Below, in pieces: positions 1-7,448 of a stretch of DNA of 22,138 bases. The stretch spans positions 13,605-35,742 of the forward strand of contig CAOSZT010000005.1 in the NCBI GenBank assembly GCA_948528155.1, given 5' to 3'. A program made the translations under genes and the position numbers. Source of the stretch: an uncultured Clostridia bacterium. GTDB taxonomy: Bacteria > Bacillota > Clostridia > TANB77 > CAG-508. The notes beneath the pieces are model-generated. The model saw only the letters and a program-made list of their open reading frames with translations. It made no database searches and was not told the DNA's origin. Every line of letters starts with the position of its first letter. Position 1 is the first letter of the stretch.

Positions 1-1377
1 AATATATTGATTTATAAAAACTAATATTAAAAACAAAAAACATAAAATTAGAATTGGACCAATAAACACACTCAAAATTAAATTTGATATTAAAAAATAA
101 AGATTAAATGTATTCAAATTATAAACTAATATAGGAAATATAAAAATTTGTACAGAAAGCGAAACAGATACCACATCTTTTATTTTATCCAAAACATTTT
201 GAATTTTAGGTCTTATCTTATATTTATATACTTTATTTTTCACTTTAACATTTTTTAAAATCTGTAAAATACTTTTATTAAAAAAATATATTCCACATAC
301 TCCCCCAAACGACAATTGTAAACCTAAATTTTGAATTAAAAATGGATTATAAAGCAGACTCAAAAATAATGAAATAGAAATTGAAGTACAAAAATCATTT
401 TTTCTATAAACTAGCTTAGAAAAAATCATAATAATTCCCATTATTCCAGCACGTGTAATTGATGGCGAAAAATTTGTAATAAACATATAAAAAATCAAAA
501 TAAAAATACTCAAAAAATAAGTCTTCCTTTTTCCAATTAATCTCCTAAAGATAAAATCAACACCTAAAATCACATAACTAATATGTAATCCAGAAACAGC
601 CAAAATATGTGCCATACCAGCATTTTCAAAATTTTCTTGTATTTTTTCATCAATATCTGATTTATCACCTAACATCAATCCCAAAAAAACTGAAGACTTT
701 TGATTTTTTATAACCTTTTTTGAATTTAATATTATTTTACTTGAAACATTATTTGAAATTAAAAAAATAGTATTTAAGTGATTTTTACCTATAATTTTCA
801 ATTTATCACAACTAATTGTTCCATAAATTTTAAATTGTTTAAGATATTGTGAATAATCAAAACCTTTATAATTTCTTTGTTTTTCTGGCTCTTTATACAC
901 ACCTGAAAATACAATCATATCACCATATTGTAACTCTTGTTCTTTATCTACAGTAATATAAAACTTTATCTTTCTCAAATTATAATTAATTTCCACTAAA
1001 TACTTATTATAATACTGTTTTTCTTGCTTTTCACTTACAATAACTCCAGTAAAATTCACACTTTCTTTTTCTGATAAATAACTATAAACTTTCTCATATT
1101 TTCTATTCTGAAAAATTACTATTGTATTTGAAACAACTGAAAAAACAATAATAAAAAAAATAACTTGACAATCTAAATATAATTTTAAATATCTTAAATA
1201 TCTTTTTAAAGACAATAACCTAAATTTTTTTGACTTATCTATTTTAAAAATTTTATAAAATACATATATAACAATCATTGGAGCATACAACAAGACTATA
1301 CTAATTTCATAGTATAGTCCCACAATTATACCTATAACATAACCAATAACTGCAACTAAAATTGGTCTTTTTTTCAA
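1..1377 (-). CDS. comEC: ComEC/Rec2-family DNA uptake channel, N-terminal part (cut by window edge)
   Basis: This is the first ~459 residues of a ComEC-type protein, the inner-membrane channel that takes up single-stranded DNA in natural competence. Two hydrophobic segments lie near the N terminus (about residues 6-33 and 73-85). They are followed by the soluble ComEC N-terminal (DUF4131-like) region, with 'FSGVYKEPEKQRN...FDYSQYL', and then by the hallmark 'GMAHILAVSGLHISYV' that opens the polytopic Competence domain. The frame is open to the left edge, so the rest of the membrane core and any metallo-beta-lactamase-like C-terminal domain lie outside. The start is uncertain. The frame is closed by TAG at 1408-1410 and has no ATG or GTG upstream of the conserved part; TTG at 1375-1377 gives 'LKKRPILVAV' and is my choice. 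It follows the NlpC/P60 gene by about 70 bases and may share its transcript. Family assignment is firm; the start is not. Confidence 0.9.
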   Translation of the reverse strand, partial: MKKRPILVAVIGYVIGIIVGLYYEISIVLLYAPMIVIYVFYKIFKIDKSKKFRLLSLKRYLRYLKLYLDCQVIFFIIVFSVVSNTIVIFQNRKYEKVYSYLSEKESVNFTGVIVSEKQEKQYYNKYLVEINYNLRKIKFYITVDKEQELQYGDMIVFSGVYKEPEKQRNYKGFDYSQYLKQFKIYGTISCDKLKIIGKNHLNTIFLISNNVSSKIILNSKKVIKNQKSSVFLGLMLGDKSDIDEKIQENFENAGMAHILAVSGLHISYVILGVDFIFRRLIGKRKTYFLSIFILIFYMFITNFSPSITRAGIMGIIMIFSKLVYRKNDFCTSISISLFLSLLYNPFLIQNLGLQLSFGGVCGIYFFNKSILQILKNVKVKNKVYKYKIRPKIQNVLDKIKDVVSVSLSVQIFIFPILVYNLNTFNLYFLISNLILSVFIGPILILCFLFLILVFINQYI

Positions 1378-1390
1378 TTTTTTAATATCT

Positions 1391-1424
1391 TGTGTTAACC
1401 CAAAAAGCTAACACATCTCCTTTC
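1391..1424 (-). promoter_or_regulatory. Orphan Shine-Dalgarno plus 7-bp inverted repeat upstream of comEC
   Basis: A good ribosome binding site (GAAAGGAGA on the minus strand, 1416-1424) precedes comEC but has no usable start at proper spacing in the comEC frame. The GTG and ATG just after it read into a 10-codon frame ending at TAA. Immediately downstream is a perfect 7-bp inverted repeat, TGTGTTA (1391-1397) and TAACACA (1409-1415), with an 11-base loop. A hairpin there would sit between the ribosome binding site and the TTG chosen as start. Confidence 0.4.
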
Positions 1425-1447
1425 ATAAAAATACATTTCACAAAAAA

Positions 1448-2833
1448 TTAGAAAATTCTTCTAGCTCCAACATAATTAGTTTTATAATAACCAGTAGAAA
1501 GTGAATCAATTCTAACTCCCTGTTGTTTATTTGCTGCATGTACAAATGAATTTCCACCAATATATATACCTACATGATTTATTCCTGACTTACCAAACAT
1601 TACTAAGTCCCCCACTTGTAAGCTTGTTACAGGTTTACCATTACTATATTGAGCAGCAGCTGTTCTATTTAAATTTACACCAAAATGTTTGTATACATAT
1701 TGTGTAAAACCAGAACAATCAAATCCATTTGGTGTTGTTCCCCCATATACATATCTACAACCAATATATTGTCGTGCATATGCAACAACTGAGCTTCCTG
1801 TACTTGATACAGGTGTATTTGTATTCTCTACAACTGGAGTATTTTTAGAAGTACTAGCATTTCCAGTTGTATTACTAGTTTTATTTGATGTAGTATTTCT
1901 TGTATTTGTTGAACTTCTTGAATTTTGTTGTTTAGTTGATGATAATAAATTTTCAGCAATATAACCCTTTATACCACTAACATCAACATAAGCCCAACCA
2001 TTTGAAGTTGATAATACTGTAACTTGTGTATTAACTGATAACTGTTTAATTACTTTTGAAGTCTTATCAGCCTTTTGTCTTACATTTATAGTCTGTGAAT
2101 TTACATACATTGTTTTAGATGTATTTGTAGTTTGTGGTGTAGTTTCTACTGGTTTTTTAGGCTCTTTATCTGTTTGTGTATCTTTATTCTCATCTACACT
2201 ATTAGCCTCTTGTGCATTTTCTTGTTTTTTAACTAATTTATCTTTTCTTATCCAACCTTCTTTTCCATCTGTGGTCTTTATTTTTACCCAATCATTTAAA
2301 ATCTCTGTAACTTCTACTTCTACATCTTTATTCACTTCATTTAACTCTATAGCACTTATTAATGGTATTATTTTTAATTTTACATTACCAGAAACTTTAT
2401 ATTTACCTTTTTCTATAATTGTCTCTTCAACTGGTGTTACACTTGTCTCAACAGTTGTATTTTCTGACAAAGTAGTTTCAGTATTATTTGTATTTTGATT
2501 TTCTGTGTTATTTGTTTCAGTAGAATTTGTTGAATTTATAACATTTTTATTTTCCTCATTTTCCATTTGTATTAAATCAGATCTTATAAACCCAACCATC
2601 TTCTTGTACTGTACTTTATACCAATTGTCTTGATTTTCTAATATTTCAACTTTTTCATCAATAGCTATAAGTTCTAATACTTTAGAATCTGTATTTGGTT
2701 GTTCCCTAAGTTTTGCTGTATCAACTATAATTTTTCCTGTATTTGCAGCAAAGCTTATATTTATAAAAAGCAAGCTTGCTAATGCAATAATTGTGAAAAA
2801 CATTATACTTCTTATATTTACTTTAATTTTCAT
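1448..2833 (-). CDS. Secreted SH3b/NlpC-P60 peptidoglycan endopeptidase
   Basis: A secreted cell-wall hydrolase that probably cleaves stem-peptide bonds. A signal peptide (about residues 1-29, hydrophobic 'IMFFTIIALASLLFINISFA') is followed by three bacterial SH3 domains at about 33-90, 142-201 and 241-300, which usually bind wall peptides. A Ser/Thr/Asn-rich linker (about 301-345) leads to an NlpC/P60 domain from about 347 to the end. The catalytic triad is visible: Cys373 in 'FDCSGF', His420 in 'NHVGIYIG' and His432 in 'FVHAAN'. An ATG 15 bases upstream (2848) would give five extra residues, but it has no ribosome binding site. GGGGAG lies 7 bases before the ATG at 2833, so I use 2833, giving 461 residues. 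The gene has its own strong promoter. The substrate bond is not determined by sequence. Confidence 0.93.
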   Translation of the reverse strand: MKIKVNIRSIMFFTIIALASLLFINISFAANTGKIIVDTAKLREQPNTDSKVLELIAIDEKVEILENQDNWYKVQYKKMVGFIRSDLIQMENEENKNVINSTNSTETNNTENQNTNNTETTLSENTTVETSVTPVEETIIEKGKYKVSGNVKLKIIPLISAIELNEVNKDVEVEVTEILNDWVKIKTTDGKEGWIRKDKLVKKQENAQEANSVDENKDTQTDKEPKKPVETTPQTTNTSKTMYVNSQTINVRQKADKTSKVIKQLSVNTQVTVLSTSNGWAYVDVSGIKGYIAENLLSSTKQQNSRSSTNTRNTTSNKTSNTTGNASTSKNTPVVENTNTPVSSTGSSVVAYARQYIGCRYVYGGTTPNGFDCSGFTQYVYKHFGVNLNRTAAAQYSNGKPVTSLQVGDLVMFGKSGINHVGIYIGGNSFVHAANKQQGVRIDSLSTGYYKTNYVGARRIF

Positions 2834-2880
2834 TTTTTTACTCCCCATAATATTATATTAAAATTTTTCAGTATGTTTAT

Positions 2881-2909
2881 AGTATATAATTTTTTTATAA
2901 TTTTGTCAA
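2881..2909 (-). promoter_or_regulatory. Sigma-A type promoter of the NlpC/P60 gene
   Basis: On the minus strand, TTGACA (2904-2909) and TATACT (2881-2886) are separated by exactly 17 bases. The -35 is a consensus match and the -10 a five-of-six match. Transcription would begin near 2874, leaving an untranslated leader of about 40 bases. Confidence 0.8.
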
Positions 2910-3052
2910 GTTTTGGAAAAACTTACAGAAACAATGTTTCTCAGTATTTTACAATTCTTTAATATTATTTTTTATTAAAATATAAAAACTTGGTATATGT
3001 AATAATAAATATTCATATTACAATTCATAAACTTTATTCATATTTTTAATTA

Positions 3053-3979
3053 CTAAATATTTTTATCAATTACAGGCAATAACTGTTTTTTTCTTGAAAC
3101 AACACCCTCTAAAAAAACCCTATTATTCACTAATTTTTTATCAAAAGCCTTTTCAACAGCATCAACTCTTGCACCCAAAGCAATAATCTCAGAATTACTA
3201 TTCAAAATATCTGTAATAGCAAAAACAAACAAACTTAAACCATTACTCTCAATTTTTGACTTAATAACATCTTCTAATTTATCCTGTCTTTTCAAAACAT
3301 CATCTATACAAACAGTATTAACCTGTGCTATTACAAATTTTTCTCCATCTTTTTCCATATTCTTAGCATCCAAACAAACTAACTGTTCTTCAGAAAAATC
3401 ATCCAAAGCTGTACCAGCCTTTAACATCTCCAAACCATACTCTTCAATATTAATTTTAGCAATCTCTCCCAACTCTTCTAAAGCTTTTTTATCATGCTCA
3501 GTAGTGGTAGGAGACTTAAGTAACAAAGTATCAGAAATAATAGCACTTGCCATCAATATTGCCTCTGTCCTTTCAACACTATGTCCAAAAGCTTTAAACT
3601 CTTCAAACAAAATTGTAGAAGTGCATCCATATGGTTTAGCATTATAATATAATGGATCTGAAGTCTCAAAATTAGCCATTCTATGATGATCTGTAACTGC
3701 TAATATCTTAGCTTTTTCTATTCCAATAACACTTTGATTAAATTCATTATGATCTACTAAAATTACTTGTTGTCCCTCTTCAACACTCTCTATTAACTCA
3801 GGAGCCTTAATACCTAAATAGTCTAAAACAAACTGTGTCTCCTTATTTACATTTCCTAATCTTACTGCTTTTGTACAATCCCAACCATTCTTTTTATCCA
3901 AAATTTCACTTACTATACTTGAACAAATTGAATCTGTATCAGGATTTTTATGTCCAAATATCAAAACATTTTCTTCCAT
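3053..3979 (-). CDS. ppaC: Manganese-dependent (family II) inorganic pyrophosphatase
   Basis: Cytoplasmic DHH-family enzyme that hydrolyses pyrophosphate to phosphate and so pulls biosynthetic reactions forward. At 308 residues it has the compact family II form without CBS/DRTGG inserts. The metal-binding residues are in place: His10, Asp14 and Asp16 in 'GHKNPDTDS', Asp76 in 'VDHNE', His98 in 'DHHR' and Asp150 in 'ISDT'. The C-terminal DHHA2 domain ends with the substrate-binding 'SRKKQLLPVI' motif. An AAAGGAG ribosome binding site precedes the ATG. The stop is TAG, which shows that TAG is an ordinary stop codon in this genome. It lies about 150 bases downstream of hslO on the same strand, with a plausible promoter of its own in between. 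Confidence 0.96.
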   Translation of the reverse strand: MEENVLIFGHKNPDTDSICSSIVSEILDKKNGWDCTKAVRLGNVNKETQFVLDYLGIKAPELIESVEEGQQVILVDHNEFNQSVIGIEKAKILAVTDHHRMANFETSDPLYYNAKPYGCTSTILFEEFKAFGHSVERTEAILMASAIISDTLLLKSPTTTEHDKKALEELGEIAKINIEEYGLEMLKAGTALDDFSEEQLVCLDAKNMEKDGEKFVIAQVNTVCIDDVLKRQDKLEDVIKSKIESNGLSLFVFAITDILNSNSEIIALGARVDAVEKAFDKKLVNNRVFLEGVVSRKKQLLPVIDKNI

Positions 3980-4064
3980 ATTAATTTCTCCTTTTTAATA
4001 AATTTTATATAAACAATTTTAAAATTACTTAGCTTTTTCTTATAATAGAAATTTTACATTTTAT

Positions 4065-4093
4065 AATATACAACAATTTACAAAAAAAAACAA
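4065..4093 (-). promoter_or_regulatory. Candidate promoter of ppaC
   Basis: On the minus strand, TTGTTT (4088-4093) and TATATT (4065-4070) are 17 bases apart, about 85 bases before the ppaC start. Spacing is ideal, but in DNA this AT-rich such matches arise by chance, so this is only a candidate. Confidence 0.4.
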
Positions 4094-4132
4094 GTAAATA
4101 ATAACATATAAACTTAGGGTAAAAAAATTCTC

Positions 4133-5023
4133 TTATTCTTTATCTGTAAAATCACCTAATATTTTCACTAACTCATCTTTAGAAAACACATACTTTTTAT
4201 TACAAAAATGACAAACAATTTCTGCACCACCATCTTGTTCAATCATATCCTTTAAAACACCTTTATCTAAAGTATGCAAACCATCAGTCATATGTTCTTT
4301 TGAACAATCACACTCATAACAAGGAGTAATATTTTCTTCGATTATATGAACATTATCATCACCAGTAACTCTTTTAGCAATCTCCAACAAACTCAAATTT
4401 TCATTTAACATTTTAGAAATTGCCCCAGCCTTAAAAATAGCCTGTTCAACCTTAGAAATCTCCTCATTTGTTGCATCTGGCATAGGAGTTATAACATACC
4501 CACCAGCTGACTTAACACCATTTTTGTCAACCAAAACACCCAAAGAAACAGCAGTATTCCTTTGCTCAGACTTAGCAAAATACTCTGCAAAATCTTCAGC
4601 AATTTCACCAGAAACCAAAGGACAAATCCCCACATATGGTTCTTTCAAACCAATATCCTTAATAACATTAATAAAACCAGCATTACCAACTGCACCACCA
4701 ACATCTAACTTACCCATATCATTTAAAGGTAATTCAACTACTGGATTTGCTACATATCCCTTAACTTTAGGAAAATTATTTGCAGTTATAACCATCATTC
4801 CCAATGGACCATCACCTTTCAATTGTATAGTCAACTTATGTTTCTCACCTTTCATCTCTTTCCCCATAATTGCAGAAATTGTCAACAGTCTTCCAAAAGC
4901 AGCAGTCGCAACTGGACTTAAATCATGTATCTCTTTCGCTTTTTGTACAAGTTCTGTTGTATTTGCACAAACTACTGATATTTTTTCATCATATGCTAAA
5001 AACTTTATTATTCTATCATTCAC
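4133..5023 (-). CDS. hslO: Hsp33 redox-regulated holdase chaperone
   Basis: Hsp33 is a cytoplasmic chaperone kept inactive by zinc. Oxidation of its cysteines releases the metal, partly unfolds the protein and lets it hold unfolding clients. The N-terminal core has the family pattern 'PVATAAFGRLLTISAIMG'. The C-terminal redox switch has all four cysteines, as 'CDCSKE' and 'CHFCNK' about 30 residues apart. Start choice: an ATG at 5036-5038 would add five residues, but the GGGAGAGG that follows it looks like the ribosome binding site for a GTG at 5021-5023. That start gives 'MNDRIIKFLAYDEK', which matches where Hsp33 proteins usually begin, and a 296-residue protein. An extended -10 promoter lies just upstream, so the 5' untranslated region would be short. 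It is divergent from the uraA-upp operon. Confidence 0.95.
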   Translation of the reverse strand: MNDRIIKFLAYDEKISVVCANTTELVQKAKEIHDLSPVATAAFGRLLTISAIMGKEMKGEKHKLTIQLKGDGPLGMMVITANNFPKVKGYVANPVVELPLNDMGKLDVGGAVGNAGFINVIKDIGLKEPYVGICPLVSGEIAEDFAEYFAKSEQRNTAVSLGVLVDKNGVKSAGGYVITPMPDATNEEISKVEQAIFKAGAISKMLNENLSLLEIAKRVTGDDNVHIIEENITPCYECDCSKEHMTDGLHTLDKGVLKDMIEQDGGAEIVCHFCNKKYVFSKDELVKILGDFTDKE

Positions 5024-5052
5024 TTTAACCTCTCCCATCTACATTTTTTTTA

Positions 5053-5061
5053 ATTATATCA
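5053..5061 (-). promoter_or_regulatory. Extended -10 promoter of hslO
   Basis: The minus strand reads TGATATAAT: a consensus TATAAT at 5053-5058 with the TGn extension. The -35 position holds only a weak TAGAAA. Transcription would start near 5046, about 23 bases before the GTG start. Confidence 0.6.
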
Positions 5062-5092
5062 CATTTTTTTTTACTTTTCTACTTTAAAACTA

Positions 5093-5121
5093 TTGCAATT
5101 TTAAAAAATATAATATATATT
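5093..5121 (+). promoter_or_regulatory. Promoter of the uraA-upp operon
   Basis: TTGCAA (5093-5098) and TATATT (5116-5121) are 17 bases apart, which would start RNA near 5128. A second -10-like TATAAT lies at 5109-5114 without a good -35 partner. The promoter sits about 175 bases before uraA, so the transcript carries a long leader. Confidence 0.6.
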
Positions 5122-5138
5122 ATTTCAGGGTGTGAAAA

Positions 5139-5237
5139 ATGAATAAATTTGTAAACATAAAAAACTCAATAACAAATCCAAAAAAAATTGCAAAAGCAAT
5201 TTCTTTTTCTAATTCCCTAAAATATATATTGTCTTAA
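5139..5237 (+). CDS. Putative 32-residue leader peptide of uraA-upp
   Basis: An ATG at 5139 opens a 32-codon frame ending in TAA at 5235-5237. A modest ribosome binding site (AGGGTG) lies 7-8 bases upstream. The peptide begins MNKFVNIKNS and ends SNSLKYILS. It has no run of a single amino acid, so classical amino-acid attenuation is unlikely. The frame spans the AU-rich hairpin and the pyrimidine-rich tract, and stops four bases before the first arm of the terminator in front of uraA. A ribosome near the stop codon would cover that arm. The position, rather than the peptide sequence, is what suggests a regulatory role. No homology is known to me; a chance ORF is possible. Confidence 0.5.
   Translation: MNKFVNIKNSITNPKKIAKAISFSNSLKYILS
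5185..5210 (+). promoter_or_regulatory. Candidate RNA polymerase pause site: hairpin followed by a U-rich tract
   Basis: AAATTGC (5185-5191) and GCAATTT (5196-5202) form a perfect 7-bp stem with an AAAA loop. It is followed directly by CTTTTTCT (5203-5210), a pyrimidine stretch of mainly U. Within the uraA leader this is the layout expected of a pause that lasts longer when UTP is scarce. It could also be a weak terminator. Confidence 0.45.
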
Positions 5238-5241
5238 AAAT

Positions 5242-5271
5242 TACTAATTCTTATGAATTGGTATTTTTTTT
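5242..5271 (+). terminator. Intrinsic terminator (attenuator) in front of uraA
   Basis: TACTAATTC (5242-5250) pairs with GAATTGGTA (5255-5263): a 9-bp stem with one U-G pair and a UUAU loop. Eight T follow at 5264-5271. It lies about 30 bases before the uraA start, downstream of the operon promoter, so it must be overcome for the operon to be expressed. No gene ends here apart from the leader ORF, which argues for attenuation rather than ordinary termination. Confidence 0.75.
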
Positions 5272-5299
5272 GCAAGAAAAATAAAAGGAGGTATCTTCA

Positions 5300-6712
5300 A
5301 TGGAAGAAAAAACATTACTCTTAGATGTAAACGAAAAACCAGAATTAGCTAAATGGATAATATTAGCTATACAACATGTATTTGCAATGTTTGGAGCCAC
5401 AATATTAGTTCCAATATTAGTAAATTCAACAGCAGGAGAAACAGTACTAACAATACCAGTAGCACTAGTAACATCAGGAATAGGAACATTAATATACATA
5501 TTATGCACAAAAGGAAAATCACCAGTATACTTAGGAAACTCATTTGCATTTATAACACCACTAGCAGCAGCATACTTAAAAGGTGGAATATCAGGAGCAA
5601 TGACAGGAGTTATGGCAGTTGGACTAATATATATAATTTTTTCAACAATAATTCATTTTATAGGGAAAAAATGGATAGACAAACTATTACCTCCAATTGT
5701 AATAGGACCAATGATAATGATAATAGGACTTGGTCTAGCACCAAGTGCAATATCACAAATTGGAATATCAAGTAATTCAACATTAGACTTTAGATGTCTT
5801 GCAGTAGCACTAATTACATTTTTAAGTACAGTAATAGTAATGTTAAAAGGAAAAGGGCTTTTAAAAATCATACCTTTTTTAGTTGGAATAGTAACAGGTT
5901 ATATTTCAGCAATATGTTTTGGATTAGTTAATTTTACTTCAGTAGCAGAAGCAAGTTTCTTTAGTATGCCAAAATTTACTTTTCCATTTATAAACTACAC
6001 TCCAAACTTTGGGGCAATACTTACAATAGCACCAATAGCATTAGTAACTATGGCTGAACATATAGGAGATCACACAGCACTAGGAACTATAATAAAAAAA
6101 GACTTACTAAAAGACCCTGGACTTGATAAAACATTATTAGGTGATGGTGTAGCAACATTTATAGCAGGTATTTTTGGTGGACCAGCAAATACAACATATG
6201 GAGAAAATACATCTGTTGTTGGAATGACAAAAATTGCATCGGTTTGGGTAATTGGTTTAGCCGCTATATTTGCAATATGTTTAGGATTTTTAGGAAAATT
6301 TACTGAAATAATTTCAACAATTCCAAATCCAGTTTTAGGAGGAGTATCTTTGCTTTTATATGGGTTCATTTCTATTAATGGAATTAAGGTATTAATAGAA
6401 AATAAAATGGACTTTGGAAAATCAAAAAATGTTATAGTTGCTTCAACAATGCTTGTATTAGGACTAGGAGGAGCTACAATTTCAATAACATCTGGCGACT
6501 TATCTGTTACAATATCTGGAATGAGTTTAGCTGCAATTGCAGGTATCTTATTAAATTTATTATTACCTGAAGATAAAGAAAATTCTTCAACAACATCAAT
6601 GTCAACAACAAAAACAGAAGGAATAACAGAAGAAAAAATTGAACTAACTGAAAATACAAATTTAAAAATATCAAACTTAGAAAACAAAGAAACAACACCA
6701 AATAATTTATAA
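5300..6712 (+). CDS. uraA: Uracil permease, NCS2/UraA family
   Basis: Membrane symporter that imports uracil, probably with protons. The protein has 470 residues. Family signatures run in order: 'IQHVFAMFGATILVPIL' in the first membrane segment (residues 24-40), 'GNSFAFITPLAAAY' (79-92), 'MAEHIGDHTALG' (251-262), whose acidic residue matches the substrate-binding Glu of UraA, and 'GGPANTTYGENTS' (293-305), the NCS2 signature with the second key Glu. Many hydrophobic segments fit the 14-helix fold. A hydrophilic Thr/Glu/Asn-rich tail of about 45 residues follows the last helix. AAGGAGG precedes the ATG. It is followed 18 bases later by upp, so import is coupled to conversion of uracil to UMP. 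Expression is probably controlled by the upstream leader. Uracil is the likely substrate; xanthine or uric acid permeases are related but the upp pairing argues against them. Confidence 0.95.
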   Translation: MEEKTLLLDVNEKPELAKWIILAIQHVFAMFGATILVPILVNSTAGETVLTIPVALVTSGIGTLIYILCTKGKSPVYLGNSFAFITPLAAAYLKGGISGAMTGVMAVGLIYIIFSTIIHFIGKKWIDKLLPPIVIGPMIMIIGLGLAPSAISQIGISSNSTLDFRCLAVALITFLSTVIVMLKGKGLLKIIPFLVGIVTGYISAICFGLVNFTSVAEASFFSMPKFTFPFINYTPNFGAILTIAPIALVTMAEHIGDHTALGTIIKKDLLKDPGLDKTLLGDGVATFIAGIFGGPANTTYGENTSVVGMTKIASVWVIGLAAIFAICLGFLGKFTEIISTIPNPVLGGVSLLLYGFISINGIKVLIENKMDFGKSKNVIVASTMLVLGLGGATISITSGDLSVTISGMSLAAIAGILLNLLLPEDKENSSTTSMSTTKTEGITEEKIELTENTNLKISNLENKETTPNNL

Positions 6713-6730
6713 AAACAAGGAGGTACAAAT

Positions 6731-7354
6731 ATGCTAACTATATTAAATAATTCACTTATAAAACACAAATTATCAATAATAAGAAATAAAAATACAGGAA
6801 CAAAAGAATTTAGAGAACTAATTTCAGAAATTGCAACATTACTATGTTATGAAGCAATGAAAGATGCAAAATTAGAAAATATAGAAATAGAAACACCTAT
6901 ATGTAAAACAACTGCACAAATCTTAAAAGAAGATAATTATGCTTTTGTTCCAATATTAAGAGCTGGAACGGGAATGTTAGAAGGCTTAATTAATGTAATC
7001 CCTAATGCCAAAATAGGACATATTGGACTATGCCGTAATGAAGAAACTTTAATTCCAGAAAAATACTATTATAAAATGCCAAAAGACATTAGTCAAAGAG
7101 AAGTTATAATATTAGACCCAATGCTTGCAACAGGAGGATCAGCATGTGATACAATAAAATGTTTAAAAGAAGATGGTGTCAAAAAAATTAAATTTTTATG
7201 TATCATAGCAGCAAAATCAGGAATAGAAAAAATACAAGAAAAATATCCTGATGTAGATATATATGCTGCAACAGTTGATGAAATACTAAATGAAAATGGA
7301 TATATTGTACCTGGTTTAGGAGATGCAGGAGACAGAATATTTGGAACAAAATAA
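6731..7354 (+). CDS. upp: Uracil phosphoribosyltransferase
   Basis: Cytoplasmic salvage enzyme that makes UMP from uracil and PRPP. Its length, 207 residues, is standard. The PRPP-binding loop is 'ILDPMLATGGSACDT'. The uracil-binding C terminus is 'GYIVPGLGDAGDRIFGTK'. The 'ILRAGTGMLEGL' segment near residue 80 is also typical of Upp. An AAGGAGG ribosome binding site lies directly upstream of the ATG, and the gene starts 18 bases after uraA, so the two form one operon. A strong terminator hairpin follows the stop codon. Confidence 0.97.
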   Translation: MLTILNNSLIKHKLSIIRNKNTGTKEFRELISEIATLLCYEAMKDAKLENIEIETPICKTTAQILKEDNYAFVPILRAGTGMLEGLINVIPNAKIGHIGLCRNEETLIPEKYYYKMPKDISQREVIILDPMLATGGSACDTIKCLKEDGVKKIKFLCIIAAKSGIEKIQEKYPDVDIYAATVDEILNENGYIVPGLGDAGDRIFGTK

Positions 7355-7365
7355 ATCAAAATATA

Positions 7366-7399
7366 AATGTGCTGTAAAATATTACTTTTACAGCACATT
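7366..7399. terminator. Shared terminator between upp and the TagO-like gene
   Basis: AATGTGCTGTAAAA (7366-7379) pairs perfectly with TTTTACAGCACATT (7386-7399): 14 bp around a 6-base loop. It separates two convergent transcription units. The T-tract on either side is weak, but the stem is strong and symmetrical, so it could serve both directions. Confidence 0.75.
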
Positions 7400-7448
7400 A
7401 CATTTCTCATATTAAATTACATAATAAGAAATTTTACTCTTAAAAATA

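Noticed and set aside
2833..2848. Longer start of the NlpC/P60 protein at 2848
   Set aside because: The upstream ATG has no ribosome binding site, and the sequence just after it is the Shine-Dalgarno for the ATG at 2833.
2927..2941. AGAAAC-AAT-GTTTCT hairpin as a ppaC terminator
   Set aside because: The stem is only 6 bp, the following T stretch is interrupted, and it lies more than 110 bases after the stop; too weak to call.
5023..5038. Longer start of Hsp33 at 5038
   Set aside because: The GGGAGAGG following that ATG is the likely ribosome binding site for the GTG at 5023, which also matches the usual Hsp33 N terminus.
5109..5114. TATAAT as the -10 of the uraA promoter
   Set aside because: No -35 element lies at suitable spacing; the nearby TTGCAA fits TATATT at 5116-5121 with 17 bases instead.
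5128..5271. PyrR-binding RNA or a known riboswitch in the uraA leader
   Set aside because: I could not find the conserved PyrR anti-antiterminator motif or a recognisable aptamer core; the leader ORF and terminator explain the structure better.
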